A stretch of 12,911 bases of DNA, from contig VAZT01000422.1 in assembly GCA_005884825.1 (NCBI GenBank), forward strand, positions 1 through 12,911. The letters run 5' to 3'. This DNA comes from Alphaproteobacteria bacterium (GTDB lineage Bacteria > Pseudomonadota > Alphaproteobacteria > ATCC43930 > CGMCC-115725). The translations under genes and the position numbers were made by a program. Below are positions 1 through 7,270 of the stretch, in pieces. The first letter of the stretch is position 1. Every line of letters starts with the position of its first letter. The notes under the pieces were generated by a model. That model did not search any database. It had not been told where the DNA came from and saw only the letters and a program-made list of their open reading frames with translations.

Positions 1-58
1 AGTTGGCTAATTCCCTCGGTAATCGGATTGTCAACCCGCAATCCACGCTTCCTCCGCC

Positions 59-1018
59 CTGCCACAAACGCATAGCTCGATCGGCCGAGACCAGATCGCG
101 GCCGTCGAACGGCTAATCCGACCTTACGTGCGGCATACGCCGATCATCGCGGTCGACGCTCGCGATTTCGACCTCGACGGGCCACCGCTCGTGATGAAGC
201 TCGAGCTTCTACAGCACACCGGCTCGTTCAAACCGCGTGGCGCCTTCGCCAATCTGCTGACCCGTTCTGCTCCGACGGCCGGCGTAGCAGCCGCGTCGGG
301 AGGCAATCACGGCGCCGCTGTCGCGTATGCGGCAAACCGGCTCGGTATTCGCGCGACGATCTTTGTGCCGCACATCACGTCGCCGGCAAAGCTGGAAAGG
401 ATCCGAGGCTACGGCGCCGAGCTTGTCGTCGCCGGCGACCGCTATGCGGATGCGTTGGCGGCAAGCGAGGACTTTGTCACCCGCACCGGCGCGCTCGCCA
501 TTCATGCATACGATCAACCGGAGACCATAATCGGCCAAGGCACGGTCGGGCTCGAGATAGAAGAGGATGCACCGAAGATCGATACGCTCCTCGTCGGCGT
601 AGGCGGCGGCGGGCTGATCGCTGGCATTGCAGTCTGGTATGCCGGCCGCATCCGTATCGTTGCAGTCGAGCCGGAACTCTCGCCGACCCTACACGACGCC
701 CTGGCTGCCGGTCGTCCGATCGACGCACCCGCAGGGGGTATTGCCGCCGACTCCCTCGCGCCGCGTCGTGTCGGCGAACTGATGTTCCCGATCGCCCGGA
801 ATTTTGTCGGGCGCTCGGTTCTGGTCTCGGACAACGCGATTCGCAGCGCTCAGCGCGCATTGTGGGCGGCGCTTCGGGTAGTCGCCGAACCCGGCGGCGC
901 GGCGGCGTTGGCGGCGTTGCTCTCAGGCGCCTACCAGCCCAGCCGCGGCGAGCGCGTCGCGGTGCTCTTATGCGGCGCCAACACTGCGGCGGTCGATTTC
1001 GACCGCGCCGGCGGCTAG
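59..1018 (+). CDS. Threonine/serine dehydratase-like PLP enzyme (fold type II)
   Basis: This is a pyridoxal-phosphate enzyme of the threonine/serine dehydratase and serine racemase group. Such enzymes deaminate or racemise hydroxy-amino acids in the cytoplasm. Counting from the GTG at 128, the PLP lysine is K35 in HTGSFKPRG, SGGNHG is at 57-62, and the glycine-rich phosphate loop GVGGGG is at 157-162. There is no ACT regulatory domain, so it is not the long biosynthetic IlvA type. The GTG at 128 is the first standard start, but the same frame is open upstream from 23 and encodes the family's usual N-terminus (RDQIAAVERLIRPYVRHTP). A CTG at 59 would give 319 residues, a normal family length, so I place the start there with low certainty. 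No Shine-Dalgarno sequence is seen before either codon. The exact substrate (threonine, serine or hydroxyaspartate) cannot be told. The stop overlaps the parC stop. Confidence 0.85.
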   Translation: MPQTHSSIGRDQIAAVERLIRPYVRHTPIIAVDARDFDLDGPPLVMKLELLQHTGSFKPRGAFANLLTRSAPTAGVAAASGGNHGAAVAYAANRLGIRATIFVPHITSPAKLERIRGYGAELVVAGDRYADALAASEDFVTRTGALAIHAYDQPETIIGQGTVGLEIEEDAPKIDTLLVGVGGGGLIAGIAVWYAGRIRIVAVEPELSPTLHDALAAGRPIDAPAGGIAADSLAPRRVGELMFPIARNFVGRSVLVSDNAIRSAQRALWAALRVVAEPGGAAALAALLSGAYQPSRGERVAVLLCGANTAAVDFDRAGG

Positions 1019-3243
1019 GCGAAGCGGTTCGAGCGCGGGAAGCCGCCGGGTACCAGCCGGCCGGCGCCGCCGCGGGAGCCGAGCCAGGGGGCGAGGTTGG
1101 TTTCGGTGCGGATGCGGTTCTCGCCTTGCCGCCAGGACAGGCCGTCGGCGAGGCGGAACACTTTGCAATCGGCGAGCCCGCCCGATTTGTAGCGCTGCAG
1201 GATGACGCCTCGCCCGCGCGTCATCAGCGGGATCTCGTCCAGCTTGACGATCAGCATCTTGCGGTTGTCGCCGACGAAGGCGACCGCGTCGCCGGTCTCC
1301 GCCTGGACGCACACCCGAGCGACTGCACCTTCCGGCGGCGTCAGCACCTGCTTGCCGGCGCGGGTCTGCGCGACGGCCTCCTCGCCGTCTACGACAAAAC
1401 CGCGCCCATCATTGGCAACGACCAGCAATTCCATGCCGGGCCGGTAGGGGAACATCGCCACGATGTCGTGCTCGTTCGGCAGGTCGATCATCAGCCGCAA
1501 CGGCTCGCCATGCCCGCGGCCGCCGGGCAGCCGGTCGACCCCAAGCGTATAAAAGCGCCCGTTGGTGCCGAAGACGATCAGACGGTCCGTCGTCTCGGCG
1601 GCCACGGCAAAGCGGGGCGCGTCGCCCTCTTTGTACTTTTGCTCGACAGCCGAGGCGTTGTGCCCCTTGACCGCGCGGATCCACCCCTTGGCCGAGCACA
1701 GGACGGTCACCGGCTCGCGCTCGACCAGCGCCTCGGCCGGGATCTCGAACGGCGCCGGCGCGGCGGCGATCTCGGTACGGCGGCGTCCCAGCGGCGTCTC
1801 GCCGCCGAATTCGGCCGCCGTCGCTTTGACTTCGTTGGCAATCGCGCGCCATTGCCGCTTCTCGCTCGACAGTAGCGCAGTGAGCTTTGCCTCCTCGGCC
1901 GAGAGTTGGTCGATCTCCTTGCGGATCTCGATCTCCTCGAGCCGGCGCAGCGCGCGCAGCCGCATGTTCAGAATCGCCTCGGCCTGCACCTCGGTCAATT
2001 CCCAGCGGGCCATGATCTCGGCCTTGGGGTCGTCGCCTTCGCGAATTATGCGGATCACCTCGTCGAGATTGACGTAGACGACGATCTGGCCGCGCAGGAT
2101 CTCCATGCGGCGCGCAACCGCCGCGAGCCGGTGGCGGCTCTTGCGCTGCAGCACTACCCGGCGGTGGTCGAGAAAGGCCTGCAGCGCCTCCCTCAGGTTC
2201 ATCACGCGCGGGACGCCGAGCGGGTCGAGCACATTGAGGTTGAGCGGCACACGAATTTCCAGGTCAGTCAGTCGGAACAGCTGCTCCATCAGCATTTCGG
2301 CTTCGACGTTGCGGGTCTTCGGTTCGAGGACAAGCCGGACATCCTCCGTCGACTCGTCGCGAATGTCGGCGAGGAGCGGCAGCTTCTTTTCCTCGAGCAG
2401 GGCTGCGATCTTCTCGATCAGCCGCGCCTTTTGCACCTGAAACGGCACTTCGGTCACGACGATCTGGTATAGCCCGTGGCCCAGCGCCTCCGTCGTCCAA
2501 CGCGCCCGCAGTCGAAAGCTGCCACGGCCGGTTTCATAGCCCTGCCGAATGCTTTCCGGCGGCTCGACAAGGACGCCGCCGGTAGGGAAGTCGGGTCCGG
2601 GAATGCGGGCGTGGAGCTCGGCTGCTGCGCAGGCGGGGTGCTCGATGAGATGCAGGAGCGCCGCGCAAAGCTCGCCGACGTTATGCGGCGGGATGCTGGT
2701 CGCCATCCCGACGGCAATGCCCGATGCGCCGTTGGCGAGCAGGTTCGGAAAGCGGGCGGGAAGGATAACAGGCTCGCTCTCCTCGCCGTCATAGGTGGGC
2801 CTGAAATCGACGGCATCCTCGTCGATCCCGTCGAGCATCGCTTGCGCTACAGCCGAGAGCCGGCTTTCGGTGTAACGCATGGCGGCAGCATTATCGCCGT
2901 CGATATTGCCGAAATTCCCCTGCCCGTCGACCAGCGGATAACGCTGCGAGAAATCCTGCGCGAGACGCACCAGCGCGTCATATACCGCCAACTCCCCATG
3001 GGGATGGAACTTGCCGATCACATCTCCGACGACCCGCGCGCATTTCTTGTACCCGGACGCGGGGTCGAGGCGAAGCTGATGCATCGCGTGGACGATGCGG
3101 CGGTGCACCGGCTTGAGGCCATCGCGCACATCCGGCAACGAGCGCGACATGATCGTCGACAGCGCATAGGACAGGTAGCGTTCGCCGAGCGCATCGGCGA
3201 AATCGACGTTGCGGATCTCGCCGGAGAGGGCCGTCACAGCCAT
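1015..3243 (-). CDS. parC: DNA topoisomerase IV subunit A
   Basis: ParC is the cleavage subunit of topoisomerase IV, which with ParE unlinks daughter chromosomes. The protein has 742 residues, a normal length. The N-terminal breakage-reunion domain holds the catalytic tyrosine Y124 in AAMRYTESRL and the motif HPHGELAVYD at about 80-89. The C-terminal beta-pinwheel ends in the ParC-type tail GLSWRQGENRIRTE...GGAGRL, which separates it from GyrA. I chose the ATG at 3243 over an in-frame GTG at 3255 because GAGGTGAT, an extended match to the 16S anti-Shine-Dalgarno sequence, lies 7 bases before the ATG and overlaps the GTG. It follows recO on the same strand after a 114-base gap filled by a palindromic repeat pair. 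The stop overlaps that of the convergent dehydratase gene. The quinolone-region serine is a leucine here (L85). Confidence 0.95.
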   Translation of the reverse strand: MAVTALSGEIRNVDFADALGERYLSYALSTIMSRSLPDVRDGLKPVHRRIVHAMHQLRLDPASGYKKCARVVGDVIGKFHPHGELAVYDALVRLAQDFSQRYPLVDGQGNFGNIDGDNAAAMRYTESRLSAVAQAMLDGIDEDAVDFRPTYDGEESEPVILPARFPNLLANGASGIAVGMATSIPPHNVGELCAALLHLIEHPACAAAELHARIPGPDFPTGGVLVEPPESIRQGYETGRGSFRLRARWTTEALGHGLYQIVVTEVPFQVQKARLIEKIAALLEEKKLPLLADIRDESTEDVRLVLEPKTRNVEAEMLMEQLFRLTDLEIRVPLNLNVLDPLGVPRVMNLREALQAFLDHRRVVLQRKSRHRLAAVARRMEILRGQIVVYVNLDEVIRIIREGDDPKAEIMARWELTEVQAEAILNMRLRALRRLEEIEIRKEIDQLSAEEAKLTALLSSEKRQWRAIANEVKATAAEFGGETPLGRRRTEIAAAPAPFEIPAEALVEREPVTVLCSAKGWIRAVKGHNASAVEQKYKEGDAPRFAVAAETTDRLIVFGTNGRFYTLGVDRLPGGRGHGEPLRLMIDLPNEHDIVAMFPYRPGMELLVVANDGRGFVVDGEEAVAQTRAGKQVLTPPEGAVARVCVQAETGDAVAFVGDNRKMLIVKLDEIPLMTRGRGVILQRYKSGGLADCKVFRLADGLSWRQGENRIRTETNLAPWLGSRGGAGRLVPGGFPRSNRFA

Positions 3244-3250
3244 GGAAGAA

Positions 3251-3258
3251 ATCACCTC
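3251..3258 (-). promoter_or_regulatory. Shine-Dalgarno sequence deciding the parC start
   Basis: On the minus strand this reads GAGGTGAT, 7 bases before the ATG at 3243. It matches the extended anti-Shine-Dalgarno complement and rules against the upstream GTG at 3255, which lies inside it. Confidence 0.7.
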
Positions 3259-3268
3259 AAGATGAGTC

Positions 3269-3347
3269 CGTCACCCCCGCGCAAGCGGGGGTCCAGGCTG
3301 ATTGCCGGAACCTTTGCCCTGGATCCCCGCTTTTCGCGGGAATGACG
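3269..3347. repeat. Inverted pair of REP-like palindromic repeat units
   Basis: Two related units of about 32 bases face each other (3269-3300 and 3316-3347), separated by 15 bases. Each starts at its outer end with CGTCA and runs through CCCGCG and a short loop to GCGGGG and TCCAG. Each unit is itself a hairpin: unit 1 has a seven-pair CCCCCGC/GCGGGGG stem with a GCAA loop on the plus strand. The pair together can form a larger cruciform. The form resembles the short palindromic repeats scattered through intergenic regions of many proteobacteria (family resemblance only; other copies cannot be seen in this window). It fills the recO-parC gap. No T-run follows it in the direction of recO transcription, so I do not call it a terminator. 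Confidence 0.8.
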
Positions 3348-3357
3348 ATATAAAAAG

Positions 3358-4101
3358 CTAGTTGCGCATCGTACCAGCCGCGGCCGCGCGCCGCATGCGT
3401 TCCGCCAGCCTCGACCGCGCCGCCGGCAGGGTCCGGCCTTGTGGCACGAACACGTGATGGACCAGGAAATGCCCGGTCAACTTCATACCGGACTCGATCT
3501 GACGCCGGTCCGCAGGTTCGTCACACCATAGAAAACCAGGCAGCACCAATAGCTTATCACGATACGGAAGGCCTGCCGCTCGCGAGACCGCGCGCCCTGT
3601 GCGGGGCGAAACATAGGCCAGGTCGGTCGTCACCCCCGAGACCGCGCAGCGGCCGAGATCCAGACCGAATCCCAAACCGGCGAGCAGGTCCCGCTCCCAG
3701 CCGACATAACGCGCCGGCCAATCGGCTGCCGAATCGAGCGCCCGCAGCAGCCCCTCGAACGACGCAAACACATCCGGATACGGTTCTCGCTCGGGCAGTG
3801 CAGCCGTAACCAAGGCAGCCGCCGCGGTCAGACCTGCGAGCCGATCGGGATCGTCGAGCAGCCCCGCCGCATGAGGCCGCACCAGCTCGCAGGCTATCGT
3901 GCCGAGGTGCTCGCTGAGGCGTCCGCGCCAAACCGCCGTAACCTCATTCCCTGGCTGCAACACGGCCCGCAGCTTTGGCGATTGCCCGCCCCGGACGAGG
4001 CCGGCATGCCGCCCGTGCTCGCCGGTCAGAAGCTCGACGATCGCCGCGCTTTCGCCATGGCGGCGAGCGTTCAGGACAAACGCTCTGTCATGCCATTCCA
4101 T
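3358..4101 (-). CDS. recO: DNA repair protein RecO
   Basis: RecO works with RecR and RecF to load RecA onto SSB-coated gaps during recombinational repair. The 247-residue protein is of normal alphaproteobacterial length. It begins with the typical RecO N-terminus (MEWHDRAFVLNARRHGESAAIVELLTGEHG, given here in part as an OB-fold of about 80 residues), followed by the helical domain with a GFGLDLGRCAVSG segment near the middle. The zinc-site cysteines of some RecO proteins are not present. Its ATG overlaps the era stop by one base (TGATG), so it was probably translated by coupling with era, the usual rnc-era-recO arrangement. Since era is broken upstream, ribosomes ending in the downstream era frame would still be needed for coupling. 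The frame itself is intact. Confidence 0.92.
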   Translation of the reverse strand: MEWHDRAFVLNARRHGESAAIVELLTGEHGRHAGLVRGGQSPKLRAVLQPGNEVTAVWRGRLSEHLGTIACELVRPHAAGLLDDPDRLAGLTAAAALVTAALPEREPYPDVFASFEGLLRALDSAADWPARYVGWERDLLAGLGFGLDLGRCAVSGVTTDLAYVSPRTGRAVSRAAGLPYRDKLLVLPGFLWCDEPADRRQIESGMKLTGHFLVHHVFVPQGRTLPAARSRLAERMRRAAAAGTMRN

Positions 4102-4885
4102 CAGATGTCGTAATCGAGCCCGAGCGCCTCAAACCGCTCTCGATCTTCGACCCAATTCTCGCGCACCTTGACGAACAGGAACAGGTGGACGCGCCGGTCG
4201 AGCATGTGTTCGAGCTCGGCGCGGGCCCGCGCACCGATGCTCTTGATCCTCTTCCCGCCTTCGCCGAGCACGATTGCGCGCTGACCCGGCCGTTGCACAT
4301 AGATGACCTGCTCGATGCGGACGCTGCCGTCCCGCCTGTCTTCCCATTGCTCGGTCTCGACGGTAGAGGCGTAGGGGATCTCGTCATGCAATTGCAGAAA
4401 GACCTGCTCGCGCGTGACCTCCGCCGCGATCAGACGCTCCGAAGCGTCCGAGAGCTGATCCTCTGGAAAGAGCCAGGGCCCTGCGGGCAAGCTGGCGGCG
4501 AGATGAAGTTTCACGTCCTCTACGCCATCACCCCGGAGGCCGGAAATCATGAATATGGGATCGAAACGGCCTTGCCGCGAGAGTGCGTCTGCCAGGCCGA
4601 GCAGCCGGTCGCGGCGGACGAGATCGATCTTGTTCAAGCCGAGGATTGATCGGCGGCCGCGTTCCCTCAGAGCGCCTGTTATGCGGCGGGTGTCATCGTC
4701 GATGCCGCGAGAGGCGTCGACCAGCAACACGCGATACCGAGAAGCCGGTTGCGCGTCGTCTGCGCCTTTGGCGTAACGATCGCCAGCTTGTGGCCGACGA
4801 GCCGGTTGAGCAGGGTCGATTTGCCGGAATTCGGCGCCCCGATCAGCGCGACATAGCCGCAGCGCGTCGGCTTCGACTCGGCCAC
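4101..4885 (-). pseudogene. era: GTPase Era, disrupted by internal deletion and frame change
   Basis: Era is an essential GTPase in many bacteria that binds 16S rRNA and helps 30S subunit maturation. The 5' part, from a likely GTG at 4885, encodes 52 residues (TRCGYVALIGAPNSGKSTLL, the P-loop, and AQTTRNRLLGIA with the G2 threonine). The 3' part, in another frame from 4730, encodes 209 residues beginning VLLVDASRG, with G4 NKID, a G5-like SGLRGDG and a KH domain with GEGGKRIK. Compared with the E. coli protein (301 residues), about 41 residues between LGIA and LLVDA are gone, including G3 DTPG and switch II. The join near 4730-4735 also shifts frame; continuing in the first frame gives 17 junk residues and a stop. 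rnc, the usual upstream neighbour, is absent. Either a true pseudogene or an assembly error. Confidence 0.88.
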
Positions 4886-4889
4886 CGCG

Positions 4890-5792
4890 TCAGGCGGCGT
4901 GCTGTTTGGCCCAGTCGACAACCTCGGCATGCGTCCCGAACCAGACGCCTCGGCGCGATTTGGCGTGGCGGATGATCTCGTCGATGATCCAGACGCGCGA
5001 TCGATAGCCGATGATGTGCGGGTGCATCGTGAGCTGAAAGACGCCGCCCTCGTCGTACGCCGCATCGAACTCGCGCCGGAAAATGTCAAACACATCGTTC
5101 GGCGGCGTGTAGGGACGGAGTGACTGAAAGCGGTTCATCATGAAATAAACCGCGTCGTCGCGAACCCATTCGACCGGAAATTCGACGACCCCGGTCGGCT
5201 CGCCGTCGAGCAAGAGCTCGTAGCAATCTTCATCGCTCATAAGCGACGAATCGTAAAGCAGGCCCATCTCCTTCTCGAGTTCGAGCGTGTGCTGACTGAA
5301 ATCCCAGGAAGGCGTGCGCAGACCGACTGGCCGGATGCCGGTGATCTGCTCAAGGGTGTCGGCCGACCGGTTCATCAGATCGCGCTCGGCCTCCCGCGGC
5401 AGAATGGAATTCAGTTCGTGGATCCACCCGTGAATGCCGATTTCATGTCCTTCGGCCACGACACGGCGCTGTTCGTCGGGGTGGAGAAGCGCGGTGACGG
5501 CGGGGACATAGAAGCTCGCCTTGACTCCGTGCTTTTCCAAGAGCTTCAGGATTCGCGGCACGCCTACCCGATTACCGTATTGGCCCCACGCCAGGCGGCC
5601 GATCGATTTGCCGCCGTCGCGCAGATCACTGGTCTCGTGGTCGCTGTCGAACGAGAGCGCGACGGCGCACCGCGCGCCCGCGGGCCATTCGGCCGGCCGC
5701 AGCTTACGCCCGGCGCGGACACGGTTGACGAGCTTGCGCCAGTGTTCCTCGGGCCATTGCCAGGGTTCGAGGTTGGACTCGGGAGTGTTCAT
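4890..5792 (-). CDS. Polysaccharide deacetylase (NodB/CE4 family, PgdA/PuuE-like)
   Basis: A metal-dependent CE4 hydrolase of 300 residues, without a signal peptide or membrane segment, so probably cytoplasmic. The NodB fold motifs are visible: SFDSDHET with candidate catalytic and metal aspartates D49 and D51, HGWIHE with metal histidines H121 and H125, RTPSWDF at 159-165, and a late HPHIIG with H257. The long N-terminal part and the HPHIIG motif resemble the subgroup that includes Helicobacter PgdA and the allantoinase-like PuuE proteins. The substrate could therefore be a sugar amide or a small ureide/amide and cannot be named. The start has a strong GGAGGA five bases or so upstream. It lies 48 bases after tRNA-Pro on the same strand, and its stop is 4 bases before the era start. 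It is not part of the usual era neighbourhood. Confidence 0.88.
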   Translation of the reverse strand: MNTPESNLEPWQWPEEHWRKLVNRVRAGRKLRPAEWPAGARCAVALSFDSDHETSDLRDGGKSIGRLAWGQYGNRVGVPRILKLLEKHGVKASFYVPAVTALLHPDEQRRVVAEGHEIGIHGWIHELNSILPREAERDLMNRSADTLEQITGIRPVGLRTPSWDFSQHTLELEKEMGLLYDSSLMSDEDCYELLLDGEPTGVVEFPVEWVRDDAVYFMMNRFQSLRPYTPPNDVFDIFRREFDAAYDEGGVFQLTMHPHIIGYRSRVWIIDEIIRHAKSRRGVWFGTHAEVVDWAKQHAA

Positions 5793-5794
5793 CT

Positions 5795-5802
5795 ATTCCT
5801 CC
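5795..5802 (-). promoter_or_regulatory. Strong ribosome binding site of the deacetylase gene
   Basis: On the minus strand this reads GGAGGAAT just before AG-ATG. It fixes the start at 5792 and is the clearest Shine-Dalgarno match in the left half of the window. Confidence 0.7.
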
Positions 5803-5840
5803 GCCATATCGGGATCCGGCCGGCGGAGAAGACGAGAAGA

Positions 5841-5917
5841 TGGTCGGAGCGGTGAGATTCGAACTCACGACCCTCAGCACCCCATGCTGATGCGCTACCA
5901 GGCTGCGCTACGCTCCG
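5841..5917 (-). tRNA. tRNA-Pro (anticodon GGG)
   Basis: A 77-base gene read on the minus strand. The acceptor stem is CGGAGCG/CGCTCCG, with discriminator A and an encoded CCA end (5841-5843). The D arm contains AGCCTGGTAGC. The anticodon stem TCAGC/GCTGA encloses the loop ATGGGGT with anticodon GGG. The T arm is GTGAG-TTCGAAT-CTCAC. All stems pair cleanly. It sits between ihfA and the deacetylase, and its position near the ihfA cluster is common in alphaproteobacteria. No intrinsic terminator is clear before the deacetylase gene, only a pyrimidine-rich stretch, so the two could share a transcript. Confidence 0.96.
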
Positions 5918-5943
5918 ACCGGGCGGCTCTGCCGACGGGGGCG

Positions 5944-5972
5944 ATAATAGTGCTCCACCCGAAGCCGCGCAA
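5944..5972 (-). promoter_or_regulatory. Likely sigma-70 promoter of tRNA-Pro
   Basis: On the minus strand, TTGCGC (-35, 5967-5972) and TATTAT (-10, 5944-5949) are 17 bases apart. A C/G-rich discriminator, CGCCCCCG, follows. That is typical of stable-RNA promoters under stringent control. The -10 box ends 26 bases before the tRNA 5' end. It lies between the ihfA stop and the tRNA. Confidence 0.6.
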
Positions 5973-5986
5973 CGGGCCGGATGTTC

Positions 5987-6322
5987 TCAGGCTGCGCCCC
6001 TCTTCCTCTTGCCCTCGATGGGCTCTGCCAGACCGTGGTTGATCTGATGCTTCAGGGCGTGCGAGGCGCGGAAGACGAGAACGCGGCGCGGGTTGATCGG
6101 AACTTCCTGGCCGGTTTTCGGATTGCGGCCGACGCGTTGTCCCTTCTGCCGGACCGCAAAGCTCCCGAACGAGGAGATCTTGACCATTTCTCCGCGCTCG
6201 AGCGCGCCGGAAATCTCGGCGATCACCGACTCGACGAGCTCGGCCGACTCGTTGCGCGATAAGCCGACCTCTTGATAAACCGCTTCGCTGAGCCTGGCGC
6301 GAGTAATGGTTTCTCCGGTCAT
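5987..6322 (-). CDS. ihfA: Integration host factor subunit alpha
   Basis: IhfA pairs with IhfB to bind and sharply bend specific DNA sites, acting in transcription, replication and recombination. The 111 residues show the HU/IHF fold: N-terminal helices, KISSFGSFAVRQK (48-60), and the DNA-binding arm GRNPKTGQEVPI with the intercalating proline P68. A basic tail, GKRKRGAA, follows. LSEAVYQEVGLSR near the start points to the alpha subunit. GGGAGG lies six bases or so before the ATG. fabH ends 81 bases upstream on the same strand, and that gap has a weak promoter-like TTGACG. A merR-type regulator often follows ihfA in related genomes but is absent; tRNA-Pro comes directly. Confidence 0.94.
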   Translation of the reverse strand: MTGETITRARLSEAVYQEVGLSRNESAELVESVIAEISGALERGEMVKISSFGSFAVRQKGQRVGRNPKTGQEVPINPRRVLVFRASHALKHQINHGLAEPIEGKRKRGAA

Positions 6323-6403
6323 GCAGTCCTCCCATTCTTTTGTGGAAGGTTAAACCCCCGGAAAAACAACGTCAAATTCCAAAGCGTTGACCCGCCTCGG
6401 TCA

Positions 6404-7270
6404 TTACCAGCGCACCAGGCTGGCTCCCCAGCTGAGCCCGCCGCCGAGCGCCTCCATCAAGACGAGATGCCCGGGCTTGATCCGCCCATCATCGACTGCC
6501 GCCTCGAGAGCGAGCGGGATCGAAGCAGCAGAAGTGTTGGCGTGCTCTTCAATGGTCATGACGATCTTGTCCGCGGACAATCCGAGCTTTCGCCCCATTG
6601 CATCGATGATGCGGCTGTTGGCCTGATGCGGAACCAGCCAGTCTATATCCGCTGCGGTAAGATCGTTGGCGCGCAGCGCCTCGTCGATCACTTCGCTCAA
6701 GTGCTGAACAGCCTGACGGAAGACCTCGCGGCCTTGCATCCGCAGGAAGCCCGAGGCGCGCGTCGACGAGGGACCGCCGTCGACATAAAGAATGTCGTAT
6801 TGCCGCCCATCAGAGTGCAGATGGTTCGAGAGGATGAACCGTCCGCTGGGCGACGGGTCGGAGACCGATCTCAGCACCAGGGCGCCGGCCCCATCGCCAA
6901 ACAGCACGCAGGTACCGCGATCTTCCCAATCGAGAATGCGTGAGAATGTCTCGGCTCCTATCACAAGGGCGGTCCGGGCCTGACCGAGACGCAGCGCGTT
7001 ATCGGCGACCGAGAGGGCAAAAATGAAACCCGCACACACCGCCTGAAGATCGTTGCCGTTCATCCCTGCGCTCGCCAGCGCCCGTTGCGCCGCGCGAAAG
7101 GCCAGATCGGAAGTCAGCTCGCCAGCGGCGGCGACCCGGCGTTCGCCGATCCCGGTGCGCTGGCGGATCCATTCGTCCGAGGTGTCGAGACGACCGGCCA
7201 GCTCACAATTGGTGATGATGCGCTCGGGGAGATAGGCGCCGCAGCCGGCCACTTGGGATCGCAGTATCAT
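6404..7270 (-). CDS. fabH: 3-oxoacyl-ACP synthase III, internally shortened
   Basis: FabH condenses acetyl-CoA with malonyl-ACP to start fatty acid synthesis. The catalytic triad is kept: C79 (AVCAGF), H215 (VPHQAN) and N245 (EEHANTS). The N-terminus (DTSDEWIRQRTGI) and the C-terminus (WGASLVRW) are also normal. The protein has 288 residues against about 317-325 for the family. Only 8 residues separate M70 of ASAGM from the catalytic cysteine, where E. coli FabH has 43, so about 35 residues are missing in frame (join at 7049-7063). The lost part corresponds to a core strand and the dimer-interface loop that includes E. coli F87. I infer the protein does not fold or act normally unless the gap is an assembly error. 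Its ATG directly abuts the plsX stop, as in the usual plsX-fabH operon. Confidence 0.9.
   Translation of the reverse strand: MILRSQVAGCGAYLPERIITNCELAGRLDTSDEWIRQRTGIGERRVAAAGELTSDLAFRAAQRALASAGMNGNDLQAVCAGFIFALSVADNALRLGQARTALVIGAETFSRILDWEDRGTCVLFGDGAGALVLRSVSDPSPSGRFILSNHLHSDGRQYDILYVDGGPSSTRASGFLRMQGREVFRQAVQHLSEVIDEALRANDLTAADIDWLVPHQANSRIIDAMGRKLGLSADKIVMTIEEHANTSAASIPLALEAAVDDGRIKPGHLVLMEALGGGLSWGASLVRW

Noticed and set aside
862..1875. Long plus-strand open frame of 337 codons across the 3' half of parC
   Set aside because: It is antisense to well-conserved ParC sequence, is rich in R/G/A/D as expected from a GC-rich shadow frame, and has no recognisable domain.
3256..3357. Rho-independent terminator for recO in the palindromic region
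   Set aside because: The hairpins are strong, but no T-run follows either in the direction of recO transcription. The T-rich stretch lies before them, next to the recO stop.
5793..5860. Integrated element at the 3' end of tRNA-Pro, with att duplication
   Set aside because: No integrase gene and no second copy of the tRNA 3' end are visible nearby. The deacetylase has ordinary composition.
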